From: Actinomycetes bacterium
GTDB taxonomy: Bacteria > Actinomycetota > Actinomycetes > Mycobacteriales > Mycobacteriaceae
Direction of reading: 5' to 3'
DNA length: 64,000 bases
Assembly: GCA_023461275.1 (NCBI GenBank)
Contig: JAEYMI010000011.1
Location: 1 to 64,000 of the forward strand
Positions 1-8,010 of the stretch are shown here, piece after piece (positions within the stretch are counted from its first letter, which is position 1; every line of letters begins with the position of its first letter). The position numbers and the translations under genes were made by a program. Under the pieces are notes generated by a model. It was not told the DNA's origin. It did not search any database and was given only the letters and a program-made list of their open reading frames with translations.

Positions 1-1879
1 CGTTGATCGTCTTGCCCTTGGGGCCGATCAGCTCGCCGATCTTGTCCATCGGGATCTTGATGGTGGTGATCCGCGGCGCGTACGGGCTCATCTCGTCGGG
101 CTCGTCGATGGCCTCGGCCATCACGTCGAGGATGGTCAGCCGGGCATCCTTGGCCTGGCTGAGCGCTCCGGCGAGCACGCTGGACGGGATGCCGTCGAGC
201 TTGGTGTCCAGCTGCAGGGCGGTGACGAAGTCCTTGGTGCCTGCGACCTTGAAGTCCATGTCGCCGAAGGCATCTTCGGCGCCGAGGATGTCGGTCAGTG
301 CGACGTACCGGGTCTCACCGTCGACGGTGTCGGAGACCAGACCCATGGCGATACCCGCGACCGGGGCGCGCAGCGGCACACCGGCGTTGAGCAGCGACAT
401 CGTCGAGGCACAGACCGAGCCCATCGAGGTGGAACCGTTGGAGCCCAACGCTTCCGACACCTGACGGATGGCGTACGGGAAGTCCTCGACGCTCGGGATC
501 ACCGGCATCAGGGCGCGCTCGGCAAGCGCTCCGTGGCCGATCTCGCGACGCTTGGGCGATCCGACGCGACCGGTCTCACCGGTCGAGTACGGCGGGAAGT
601 TGTAGTGGTGCATGTAGCGCTTGGACTTCTCCGGTCCCAGCGAGTCGATCTGCTGGGCCATCTTGACCATGTCGAGGGTGGTGACGCCCATGATCTGGGT
701 CTCGCCGCGCTCGAACAGCGCGCTGCCGTGGGCGCGCGGGATGATGGCAACCTCGGCCGACAGCGACCGGATGTCGGTGATGCCACGACCGTCGATGCGG
801 AAGTGGTCGGTCAGGATGCGCTGGCGCACAAGCTTTTTGGTCAGCGAGCGGTAGGCGCCGCCGATTTCCTTTTCGCGGCCGGCGAACTGCTCGCCGAGCT
901 GGGCAAGGATGTCGGCCTTGAGCTCGTCGGTCTTCTCGTCGCGTTCCTGCTTGCCCGCGATGGTGAGGATCTGCGAGAGACGGTCGGTGGCGGCATCGGC
1001 GACGGCGTCGTAGACGTCGGACTGGTATGGCGGGAACAGCGGGAACTCGCCGGTCTCCTTGGCCGCGGCTTCGGCCAGCGACTTCTGCGCCTCGCACAGA
1101 CGCGCGATGAACGGCTTGGCGGCTTCGAGGCCCTCGGCGACGATCGCCTCGGTCGGCGCCTGCGCACCACCGGCGATCAGCTCGATGACGTTGTCGGTGG
1201 CCTCGGCCTCGACCATCATGATCGCGACGTCGGCGGTGTCACCGCTGCCGGAGACGATGCGGCCCGCGACGACCATGTTGAACACGGCGCCCTCGAGCTG
1301 CTCGACGGTCGGGAACGCGACCCACTGGCCGGCCTTGTTCTCCTCGGTCGGGATCAGCGCGACGCGCACGCCGCCGACCGGACCGGAGAACGGCAGACCC
1401 GCGAGCTGGGTCGATGCCGACGCCGCGTTGATCGCGACGACATCGTAAAGGTCGTTGGGGTCCAACGAGAGAACGGTGACGACCACCTGGATCTCGTTGC
1501 GCAGACCGTCGACAAAGGTCGGGCGCAGCGGACGGTCGATCAGGCGGCAGGTCAGGATGGCGTCGGTGGACGGACGGCCCTCGCGACGGAAGAACGATCC
1601 GGGGATGCGTCCGGCGGCGTACATCCGCTCCTCGACGTCCACGGTCAGCGGGAAGAAGTCGAACTGGTCTTTGGGGTGCTTCGACGCCGTGGTGGTCGAG
1701 AGCAGCATGTTCTCGTCGTCGAGGTAGGCGGTCACCGAGCCGGCGGCCTGCAGGGCCAGACGCCCGGTCTCGAAACGGATGGTGCGGGTACCGAAGCTGC
1801 CGTTGTCGATGACGGCGGTCGCTTCGGTGATGGTGTCATCAAAATCGGTGTCGATTTGATCGGTGGTCACATCTGTCAT
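1..1879 (-). CDS. gpsI: Polyribonucleotide nucleotidyltransferase (PNPase), 3' end off window
   Basis: PNPase degrades RNA 3'-to-5' by phosphorolysis in the cytoplasm. About 626 residues are visible. The rest of the KH domain and the S1 domain run off the left edge, some 130 residues of a usual length near 750. Domains seen in order: a first RNase PH-like fold (YLDDENMLLS, DRPLRPTF), a helical linker, the second catalytic RNase PH fold (FPPYSTGETGRVGSPKRRE, GSNGSTSMGSVCAS), then a KH domain whose GPKGKT loop lies near residue 617. The ATG at 1879 starts MTDVTTDQIDTDFDD. A GAAGGGA lies about 12 nt upstream, a loose spacing. rpsO lies upstream on the same strand, as in other bacteria. Identification is secure. 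Confidence 0.97.
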   Translation of the reverse strand, partial: MTDVTTDQIDTDFDDTITEATAVIDNGSFGTRTIRFETGRLALQAAGSVTAYLDDENMLLSTTTASKHPKDQFDFFPLTVDVEERMYAAGRIPGSFFRREGRPSTDAILTCRLIDRPLRPTFVDGLRNEIQVVVTVLSLDPNDLYDVVAINAASASTQLAGLPFSGPVGGVRVALIPTEENKAGQWVAFPTVEQLEGAVFNMVVAGRIVSGSGDTADVAIMMVEAEATDNVIELIAGGAQAPTEAIVAEGLEAAKPFIARLCEAQKSLAEAAAKETGEFPLFPPYQSDVYDAVADAATDRLSQILTIAGKQERDEKTDELKADILAQLGEQFAGREKEIGGAYRSLTKKLVRQRILTDHFRIDGRGITDIRSLSAEVAIIPRAHGSALFERGETQIMGVTTLDMVKMAQQIDSLGPEKSKRYMHHYNFPPYSTGETGRVGSPKRREIGHGALAERALMPVIPSVEDFPYAIRQVSEALGSNGSTSMGSVCASTMSLLNAGVPLRAPVAGIAMGLVSDTVDGETRYVALTDILGAEDAFGDMDFKVAGTKDFVTALQLDTKLDGIPSSVLAGALSQAKDARLTILDVMAEAIDEPDEMSPYAPRITTIKIPMDKIGELIGPKGKTIN

Positions 1880-2250
1880 GTGAGGAAAAATTCCCTTCGT
1901 GGCCGATCGTCTTTCTCCGACGATCGTGTTCATTCGGCTGTCACGCCTGTTCAGCTGGGACCGACGAGGTGGGCCTACCGCGATATACGCAACCGTGCGT
2001 ATGCGGAAAGCACCCCACTGCGAGTGCCCGGACATGGAAGAGTCGTGGCACGGGAGTCGGCCGGACCGATACCTGGGGAGAAGACGTCATACGTGCCGGG
2101 CGCACTCGGCGCGCCGCGGAAGGCTCAGACGGCCTTCGATCGAAGCGGCCGGAACCTGATGTTCCGGCGGCCACTACCGAGGACCGATCTGGCGTGTCAT
2201 CACGCACAACGGATCTACCTGTGGCAACAATCCGAGCTGAGTTTATCAAA
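1880..2250 (-). other. Structured rpsO-gpsI intergenic leader, no gene seen
   Basis: About 370 bp with no convincing ORF. It holds several perfect inverted repeats. CGATCGT/ACGATCG lies at 1904-1926, close to the gpsI ribosome-binding site. ATACGCA-ACCG-TGCGTAT lies at 1985-2002. GCCGGAAC-CTGAT-GTTCCGGC lies at 2148-2168. It probably carries the gpsI promoter and 5' leader. In E. coli the pnp leader forms an RNase III hairpin used in autoregulation; a similar role here is inference. Confidence 0.5.
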
Positions 2251-2291
2251 CGCCATCGGCCACCCCCGCATAGCGGAGGTGGCCGATGGCG
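2251..2291 (-). terminator. Terminator after rpsO
   Basis: A perfect 14-bp stem, CGCCATCGGCCACC at 2251-2264 with its complement at 2278-2291, plus an inner 4-bp stem around ATA. It lies about 30 nt beyond the rpsO stop on the minus strand and is followed there by TTTGATAAAC. The U-tract is weak, as is common in actinobacteria. Confidence 0.75.
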
Positions 2292-2322
2292 AAGTGTCGT
2301 ATAAAGCGGTCGCGAAAAGCGA

Positions 2323-2592
2323 TCAGCGACGCAGGCCCAGACGCTCGATCAGCGAGCGGTAGCGGGCGATGTCGACCTTGGCGATGTACTTCAGCAGGCG
2401 ACGACGACGGCCGACCAGCAGCAGCAGTCCACGACGGCTGTGGTGATCATGCTTGTGCTGCTTGAGGTGCTCGGTGAGGTCGGTGATGCGCTTGGTGAGG
2501 AGGGCAACCTGCGCCTCGGGCGAACCGGTGTCGGTCTCGTGCAGCCCGTACTCGGCGAGGATTTCCTTCTTCTGGGTGGCGGTCAAAGCCAT
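2323..2592 (-). CDS. rpsO: 30S ribosomal protein S15
   Basis: S15 binds 16S rRNA early in assembly of the 30S platform. The 89-residue product has the full family length and the signature HKHDHHSRRGLLLLVGRRRR followed by LLKYIAKVDIARYRSLIERLGLRR-type C-terminal helix. The start is supported by AGGAG upstream of ATG (CAGGAGTATCTCC then ATG). It lies between ribF and gpsI, the usual order. A strong hairpin terminator follows, so rpsO and gpsI may be largely separate transcripts. No anomaly seen. Confidence 0.98.
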   Translation of the reverse strand: MALTATQKKEILAEYGLHETDTGSPEAQVALLTKRITDLTEHLKQHKHDHHSRRGLLLLVGRRRRLLKYIAKVDIARYRSLIERLGLRR

Positions 2593-2767
2593 GGAGATAC
2601 TCCTGTTTTTCAGTCCCGCGTCATATGTGACCGGCGGCGATCCTCACCCGGATCGACCTCGTCGGTTCGGTGCGCCACCGCGGACTGCAGCTGCACCGAC
2701 TCACCAGGCTACCAACCATGCAGGTCGGCACCCAAATCGGCGGCGCACGGAGGTCAGCGGGGCCTGG

Positions 2768-3733
2768 TTACTCGCCGGAGGCCAGCAGCACCCGCGTCTT
2801 GTCGACGTCGAGCGCCATCGCGCCCAGCAGGTCGTCGACGCTGCCGAAGTTCTCCATCCCGCGAATCCGGGCGACGAAGTCGACGGCGACGTGCTGGCCA
2901 TAGAGGTCGGCGCTGGTGTCGAGCACGAACGCCTCGACGGTTCGGGTGCGGCCGGAGAACGTGGGATTGGTGCCCACCGAAACCGCCGCCTGGTAGCTCT
3001 CCCCCGGGATCACCTGCCCGACCACCGGTCCGGCACCGAGAACGGTGAACCAGGCCGCGTACACGCCGTCGGCGGGAATGGCCGCGTACATCGGCGGCGC
3101 GACATTGGCGGTCGGATACCCCAGTTCACGTCCGCGACCGTCACCACGCACCACGACGCCCTCAACGCGGTGCGGCCGGCCCAGCGCCTCGGCGGCACTC
3201 TCCACATCACCGGCGGCCACACACGAGCGGATGTAGGTCGACGAGTAGGTCACCGCGTGTTCACCGAACAACGAGATGGCCTGCACCTCGAACCCGAACT
3301 TGCGACCCAACTCGGTCAGCTTCGCGACATCGCCGGCCGCCTTCTTTCCGAAGGTGAAGTTGTCGCCGACCACCACCTCGGCGGCATGCAGGCTCTCCAC
3401 CAGGACGTTGTGGGCGAAGTCCTTCGGGGTGCGCGCGGCGAGTTCCGGGGTGAACGGCATGACGCAGAAGACGTCGATGCCGAGTTCCTCGGCCAGTTCG
3501 GCCCGACGCGTGAGGGTGGTCAGCTGCGGCGGGTGCGAGCCGGGACGGACCACCTCTGCCGGATGCGGATCGAAGGTCATCAGAACCGACGGGATACCGC
3601 GCAATCGGGCGGCCGTCGTCGCGGCATGGATCAGCTGCGCATGCCCGCGGTGCACCCCATCGAACACACCGATCGTCACCACGCAGCGTCCCCAGTCCGC
3701 CGGGATGTCGTCGAGTCCTCTCCACCGCAACAC
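2768..3733 (-). CDS. ribF: Bifunctional riboflavin kinase / FAD synthetase
   Basis: Makes FMN and then FAD from riboflavin and ATP. 321 residues. The N-terminal FAD synthetase domain has GVFDGVHRGHA and FDPHP, then TYSSTYIRS. The C-terminal riboflavin kinase domain has RGDGRGRELGYPTANV and SVGTNPTF (family PTAN motif). I chose GTG 3733 (MLRWRGLDD...) because a TAGGCT -10 box ends 7 nt before it, suggesting a leaderless mRNA; an in-frame GTG at 3739 is the alternative. It is divergent from sirR. No ribosomal neighbours besides rpsO are coupled to it. Confidence 0.95.
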   Translation of the reverse strand: MLRWRGLDDIPADWGRCVVTIGVFDGVHRGHAQLIHAATTAARLRGIPSVLMTFDPHPAEVVRPGSHPPQLTTLTRRAELAEELGIDVFCVMPFTPELAARTPKDFAHNVLVESLHAAEVVVGDNFTFGKKAAGDVAKLTELGRKFGFEVQAISLFGEHAVTYSSTYIRSCVAAGDVESAAEALGRPHRVEGVVVRGDGRGRELGYPTANVAPPMYAAIPADGVYAAWFTVLGAGPVVGQVIPGESYQAAVSVGTNPTFSGRTRTVEAFVLDTSADLYGQHVAVDFVARIRGMENFGSVDDLLGAMALDVDKTRVLLASGE

Positions 3734-3740
3734 GCGCACC

Positions 3741-3746
3741 AGCCTA
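3741..3746 (-). promoter_or_regulatory. -10 element of ribF (leaderless)
   Basis: TAGGCT on the minus strand matches TANNNT. Seven nt separate it from GTG 3733, so the transcript probably begins at the start codon. Confidence 0.5.
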
Positions 3747-3831
3747 CGACCCCGTGATGCCGCAAACCACCGCGACGGCACGGCGTGGCGAAGCGTTTGC
3801 TCGCCTGTCATCTTCGCGTGGGGCGCGCGAC

Positions 3832-3837
3832 TAGTCT
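3832..3837 (+). promoter_or_regulatory. -10 element of sirR (leaderless)
   Basis: TAGTCT (TANNNT type) ends 7 nt before ATG 3845, the spacing expected when transcription starts at the A of the start codon. Confidence 0.5.
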
Positions 3838-3844
3838 GTGAGGC

Positions 3845-4561
3845 ATGCCTGCATCTCGCACGTCGCCGGACAAGCCCGGCGAGGATCGGCCGGTCACCGA
3901 GCTGTCCAACGTCACCCAGGACTATCTGAAGGTGATCTGGACGACGCAGGAGTGGGCCGAGGTCAAGGTGACCACCAAGATGCTCGCCGAGAAGTTGGGG
4001 GTGTCGGCTTCCACAGCGTCCGAGGCGATTCGCAAGCTCGCCGACCAGGGGTTGGTGTCGCATGAGCGCTACGGCGCGGTGAGTCTCACCGATGCCGGCA
4101 AGAACGCCGCGATCCTGATGGTTCGTCGTCACCGACTGCTGGAGACATTCCTGGTCCGGGAATTGGGCTACGGATGGGACGAAGTGCACGATGAGGCCGA
4201 AGTGCTCGAACATGCCATCTCCGATCGGCTGCTGGCACGCCTGGACGCCAAGCTCGGTCACCCGTCACGTGACCCCCACGGCGACCCGATCCCCAGCGTC
4301 GACGGCTCGGTGCCAAGCCCCGAGGTCGACGTGCTCGCCGACCTCGACGTCGGTCAATCCGGCACGGTCGCACGGATATCCGACACCGACCCGGATATGC
4401 TGCGCTACTTCGACGAGGTCGGCGTCGACCTCGACCGCACCGTGACGGTCGTGGAGAAGCGGCCGTTCGCGGGGACCATCACGGTCTCGGTGGACGGCAA
4501 GGACAGCTTCGATCTCGGCGACATCGCCGCCCGGGCCATCTTCCTGACTGCCGCGCAGTGA
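3845..4561 (+). CDS. mntR: DtxR-family metal-dependent regulator, SirR/MntR type
   Basis: A metal-sensing transcriptional repressor. 238 residues, closely resembling M. tuberculosis Rv2788 (SirR, regarded as MntR). The winged HTH lies at about residues 20-85 (VTTKMLAEKLGVSASTASEA). It is followed by the dimerisation and metal-binding domain (RRHRLLETFLVRELGYGWDE, DEAEVLEHAISDRL) and a C-terminal SH3/FeoA-like domain from about residue 160. The start is fixed by a -10 box 7 nt upstream. Its metal is inferred to be Mn from orthology. No transporter gene is adjacent, so targets lie elsewhere. It converges with truB. Confidence 0.88.
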   Translation: MPASRTSPDKPGEDRPVTELSNVTQDYLKVIWTTQEWAEVKVTTKMLAEKLGVSASTASEAIRKLADQGLVSHERYGAVSLTDAGKNAAILMVRRHRLLETFLVRELGYGWDEVHDEAEVLEHAISDRLLARLDAKLGHPSRDPHGDPIPSVDGSVPSPEVDVLADLDVGQSGTVARISDTDPDMLRYFDEVGVDLDRTVTVVEKRPFAGTITVSVDGKDSFDLGDIAARAIFLTAAQ

Positions 4562-4581
4562 CATCAGGCCGCTGATCTGGC

Positions 4582-5523
4582 CTAGCGCAGCGTCGCCGGA
4601 CGCACCACCATCACCGAGCTCGCGCGGCGCCCCTTCTCCTCGATCAACGCGATCGCCTGCCCCGCCGGATCGATGACGACGTAGGTTCCGGCCAGTCCGA
4701 TCGGGGTCAGCCAGCGTCCCTGGCTGATGGATTCGGCTTCGTCGTCGGAGATGTCGCGGTGCGGGAAGCACAGTTTGACCGCCTCGTCGATGCTCAGCGA
4801 GAGCCGCCGATCCTCGGCGACCTGTTCGAGCGTGCGGGCATGGTCGAGGGTGAACTGACCCACCGCGGTGCGGCGTAGAGCGGTGAGATGTCCGCCGACG
4901 CCGAGCGTGGCACCGAGATCGCGTGCCAGAGAACGGATGTAAGTTCCGGCCGAGCAGTCGACGGTGACGTCGAGGTCGATCCAGCCGGGCGTCTGGGCAA
5001 CGGTTCCGGCATCGAGGGTGGTCGCCTCGTCGACGCGCGCGATGTCGTGAATGTCGAAGCGCGACACGGTGACCCGACGGGACTCGAGGTCGAAGTCGGC
5101 TCCGGTGCGCACCAGCGCATGGGCGCGTCGACCGTCGACCTTGATGGCACTCACCCGGGCGGGCACCTGGTCGATCTCACCGGTGAGATCGACCACCGCG
5201 GAACGGATCTGGTCGTCGGTCACCGACGACGGATCGGCCCGGGACAGGATTTCACCCTCCCGGTCGTCGGTGGTGGTGGCGGCCCCGAGCCGGATTGTCG
5301 CGCGATAGGACTTGGTGGTCAGCGACAGCAGACCGAGCAGTTTGGTGGCACGTTCGACGCCGACGACGAGCACCCCGGTCGCCATCGGGTCCAGGGTTCC
5401 GGCGTGCCCGACTCGCCTGGTGTTGAACGCCTTTCGGCACTTCGACACCACGTCGTGGCTCGTCATGCCGGCCGGCTTGTCGACCACCAGCAGGCCGGCG
5501 TTCTCGATCGATTGGTCGGCCAT
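4582..5523 (-). CDS. truB: tRNA pseudouridine(55) synthase
   Basis: Converts U55 of tRNA T-arms to pseudouridine. 313 residues. N-terminal motif LLVVDKPAGMTSHDVV, then VGHAGTLDPMATGVLVV, whose Asp45 is the family catalytic aspartate. ATIRLGAATTTDDREG and GTYIRSLARDLG are further TruB signatures, and a PUA-like C-terminal part follows. It begins one nucleotide after the pptT stop, so it is in one operon with pptH and pptT, the same order as in M. tuberculosis. Its 3' end converges with sirR. Confidence 0.97.
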   Translation of the reverse strand: MADQSIENAGLLVVDKPAGMTSHDVVSKCRKAFNTRRVGHAGTLDPMATGVLVVGVERATKLLGLLSLTTKSYRATIRLGAATTTDDREGEILSRADPSSVTDDQIRSAVVDLTGEIDQVPARVSAIKVDGRRAHALVRTGADFDLESRRVTVSRFDIHDIARVDEATTLDAGTVAQTPGWIDLDVTVDCSAGTYIRSLARDLGATLGVGGHLTALRRTAVGQFTLDHARTLEQVAEDRRLSLSIDEAVKLCFPHRDISDDEAESISQGRWLTPIGLAGTYVVIDPAGQAIALIEEKGRRASSVMVVRPATLR

Positions 5524-5524
5524 G

Positions 5525-6181
5525 TCAGGTCAGCGAGATCGACGTCATGATCAGACCGTTCTCGATCATCCAGCGGCCCGGCAGGTGCAGCAGCGGCGCA
5601 CCGCCGTCGGTCACCGAGCCGTCGATGAGGATCTGCGAGGAGAACGTTCCCGACGTCGGGCCGTCCTGCTCGAAGGTAATATGGGCGTCCTCGAATCCCA
5701 ACCACCGACCGGTCAGCGGGAACCACGCCTTATAAGTGGCTTCCTTGGCGCAGAACAGAAGTCGGTCCCAGTGCAGACCCGTGGGACGGGTGGCCAGCGC
5801 GGTCCGCTCGGCGGCAATGCTGGTGGCGTCAAGGACCCCGTCGGGCAATCCCTCGTGCGGTTCGGCGTCGATGCCGAGTGACCGCACCTGCAGCGAATAG
5901 CCGACCACCGCGGCACGATAGCCGTCGCAATGGGTCATGCTGCCGACGACCTGGTCGGGCCACAGTGGCATTCCGCGGTCGCCGCGCATGATCGGTACCG
6001 GGTCGATCCCCAACTGCGAGAGCGCTTGTCGGGCACAGTGACGGGCCGTGGTGAACTCGCGACGCCGCTTCTCCACCGCGCGTTCGATCAATGAACGTTC
6101 GGCGGGCATGGGCTCGATACCCGGCGGATCCTCGAAGGCTTCGGCCGCCCCGACTCCCGATGGGACGAGTCGTTCGATCAT
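5525..6181 (-). CDS. pptT: 4'-phosphopantetheinyl transferase, PptT type
   Basis: Transfers phosphopantetheine from CoA onto acyl- and peptidyl-carrier domains (in mycobacteria, those for mycolic acids and siderophores). 218 residues. Family motifs: GSMTHCDGYRAAVVG, GIDAEPHEGLP with Mg-binding Asp105 and Glu107, and WDRLLFCAKEATYKAWFPLT. The ATG at 6181 overlaps the pptH stop (ATGA), supporting this start over upstream ones. Its neighbour is the opposing hydrolase, so attachment and removal are co-transcribed, as known in M. tuberculosis (Rv2794c-Rv2795c). Confidence 0.95.
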   Translation of the reverse strand: MIERLVPSGVGAAEAFEDPPGIEPMPAERSLIERAVEKRRREFTTARHCARQALSQLGIDPVPIMRGDRGMPLWPDQVVGSMTHCDGYRAAVVGYSLQVRSLGIDAEPHEGLPDGVLDATSIAAERTALATRPTGLHWDRLLFCAKEATYKAWFPLTGRWLGFEDAHITFEQDGPTSGTFSSQILIDGSVTDGGAPLLHLPGRWMIENGLIMTSISLT

Positions 6182-7167
6182 GGTGTCTCCTCCCCTGCCG
6201 AGGTATCCGCCGAACCGCCGCCGCGATCCTCGCGTCGCCGCCGCATCCGCTCGGCCATCGCCTTGGCCCGCTCCGCATAATCCGGTGGCAGCGTGAACCG
6301 CACACCGTGCGAGTTCAGGTCGCTCTCGCGAAGTTGTGGATCGGGAATGATGGGACGCATCAACGGTTCTGGCAGACCACGCCGTTTCCATTCACGCGGG
6401 TAGCCCACCGACACCTCCTCGAACCGCACGTCGTCGTACCACGTGGTGCGCGGGATGTGCAGGTGCCCGTAGACGCAACACGCGGCGTTGAACCTTGTGT
6501 GCCAGTCGTGGGTCAGTTCACTGCCGCACCACAGCGCGAACTCCGGGTACATCAGCACATCGGTGGGTTCGCGGCGCAACGGCCAGTGATTGATCAGGAT
6601 CGTCTTCTCCGCGGGATCGAGTGCGGCGAGGCGCTTTTCGGTGGCCGCGATCCGCGCCCGACTCCACGCGTCACGTGTCGGAAAAGGCTCGGGTGAGAGC
6701 AGGAACTCGTCGGTCGCGACGACATTGCGTTCTCTGGCCAGCGCCAAGGCCGACAATGCACTCGTGGTGCCCTCGGGCCGGAAGGTGTAGTCGTAGAGCA
6801 GGAACATCGGGACCACCCGTACCGGTTGCGATCCGTCCCCCGGATCGAAGAGCGGATAGATGTCCTCAGGGGTGATGACGCCGAGGTCACGGCAGGCCTG
6901 CACGAGGTAGTCGTAGCGCGCGACGCCGAAGATCTGCACCGGGTCCTTCGACGTGGTGTACAGCTCGTGATTACCCGGCACCCAGACCACGGTGTGAAAG
7001 CGCGTCCGCAGCCGGCGCAGCGTGTCGATGATGTCGTCGGTGCGTTCGGAGACGTCGCCGGCGACGATCAGCCAGTCGTCGGGCGCCTGCGGACGGATCT
7101 GGTCCACGATGTGCTCGTTGCCGCGGTGCGCGACATGCAGATCGCTGATCGCCCAGAGAGTTGCCAC
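6178..7167 (-). CDS. pptH: Metallophosphoesterase, phosphopantetheinyl hydrolase PptH
   Basis: Predicted to remove 4'-phosphopantetheine from carrier proteins, opposing PptT. This is known for the M. tuberculosis orthologue Rv2795c and inferred here. 329 residues (GTG start). Calcineurin-like metal motifs appear in order: SDLHVAHRGN (residues 8-11), GDVSE, GNHELY, INHWPL and GHLHIPRT. The C-terminal tail is charged (RAKAMAERMRRRRED) and probably disordered. The last four bases overlap pptT, implying tight coupling. Confidence 0.9.
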   Translation of the reverse strand: MATLWAISDLHVAHRGNEHIVDQIRPQAPDDWLIVAGDVSERTDDIIDTLRRLRTRFHTVVWVPGNHELYTTSKDPVQIFGVARYDYLVQACRDLGVITPEDIYPLFDPGDGSQPVRVVPMFLLYDYTFRPEGTTSALSALALARERNVVATDEFLLSPEPFPTRDAWSRARIAATEKRLAALDPAEKTILINHWPLRREPTDVLMYPEFALWCGSELTHDWHTRFNAACCVYGHLHIPRTTWYDDVRFEEVSVGYPREWKRRGLPEPLMRPIIPDPQLRESDLNSHGVRFTLPPDYAERAKAMAERMRRRREDRGGGSADTSAGEETP

Positions 7168-7218
7168 GAGGATCCATCGTGCCAGACGGCGTCGGGGACC
7201 AGCGTGCGCGGTGCGTGG

Positions 7219-7983
7219 TCAGCGAATCGGTGAATCCGGCAGTGCCGACGTGTGGTAGTTCAGCACGCCATCGGGTTGGGTGACAAAGGTGCCACGGCAG
7301 ACCCCGCGCAGCGCGGCAACGGTGACGTCGAACACCTTGGGATCGAGCGGCTCAAAGGTGTGCTCGAGGCCGAGTTTGGGTAGCGCTTCGTTGGCCGGGA
7401 TCGGCGTCACGCGGCACTGCCCGCCGTCGAGGTGTCCGTCGACCCATTCCCGTGCGCTGCGCACCCCGTAGTAGGCGGTGGGCCCCGGAGTGTCGTCGCC
7501 GGCGTTCAGCGTGGTCATGAACCGCGAGCCGGGACATACTCCCGACCGTGGGTCCTGCCGGCAGGCCCCGGGCGAACCGTACTGTGGCGCACCGATTCCC
7601 ACGTAGGTGGCCACTTTGTCGGCGCCGCCCAGTTCCTTGAGGTACCACCGTGCGCTGATGGCGCCGATGCTGTGGCCGACGAGTGCGACACGGTCGTGCG
7701 GATGAGCAGCTCGAGTTGCATCCACTGCCCTCGCGATCGCCTCCGCGTCGCGGGTGACGTCGTAGCCCGACAGGTTGAGCACGGTGCTCGGGTAGCCGCG
7801 CGATGTCAGGTTGCGTGACATCGGCTCGAACGGGATGGTTCCCACGCCTTGTCCGGGAATGATCAGCACCCGGGTCGTCGGCGATGCCGGCGCGGCACCG
7901 GCAGGTGAATCGGTGACACCAACCGCAACGAGAAGCGTGCTCACCACCGCGCAGACAACGACGACAGAACGACTGAACCTCAT
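7219..7983 (-). CDS. Secreted lipase/esterase, alpha/beta hydrolase
   Basis: 254 residues with a Sec signal peptide: positive MRFSRS, then a hydrophobic run VVVVCAVVSTLLVAV, with cleavage near AGAAP. VLIIPGQGVG provides the oxyanion region and GHSIGAISARWY holds the nucleophile Ser (GHSxG). Two Cys pairs (GACRQ.. GVCPG and QCRV.. GVCRG) suggest disulfides outside the cell. It resembles class 2 lipases/secreted triacylglycerol lipases; the substrate is unknown. A leaderless promoter and a 22-bp palindrome precede it. Confidence 0.8.
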   Translation of the reverse strand: MRFSRSVVVVCAVVSTLLVAVGVTDSPAGAAPASPTTRVLIIPGQGVGTIPFEPMSRNLTSRGYPSTVLNLSGYDVTRDAEAIARAVDATRAAHPHDRVALVGHSIGAISARWYLKELGGADKVATYVGIGAPQYGSPGACRQDPRSGVCPGSRFMTTLNAGDDTPGPTAYYGVRSAREWVDGHLDGGQCRVTPIPANEALPKLGLEHTFEPLDPKVFDVTVAALRGVCRGTFVTQPDGVLNYHTSALPDSPIR

Positions 7984-7984
7984 A

Positions 7985-8006
7985 TTGGTTAGGGTACCCT
8001 GACCAA
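7985..8006. promoter_or_regulatory. 22-bp palindrome covering the lipase -10 box
   Basis: Two half-sites, TTGGTTAGGGT and ACCCTGACCAA, form a 22-bp inverted repeat with a single mismatched pair. The lipase -10 element (TACCCT on the minus strand, 7991-7996) lies inside it, 7 nt before ATG 7983. This is the geometry of a repressor operator. It fills the gap between the MATE stop (8011) and the lipase start. Confidence 0.6.
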
Positions 8007-8010
8007 CTGA

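Noticed and set aside
533..2362. 609-residue open frame on the plus strand
   Set aside because: It runs opposite gpsI in frame with its codon bias. The translation is rich in Arg, Gly, Asp and Val without any family signal, and it crosses an intergenic hairpin region.
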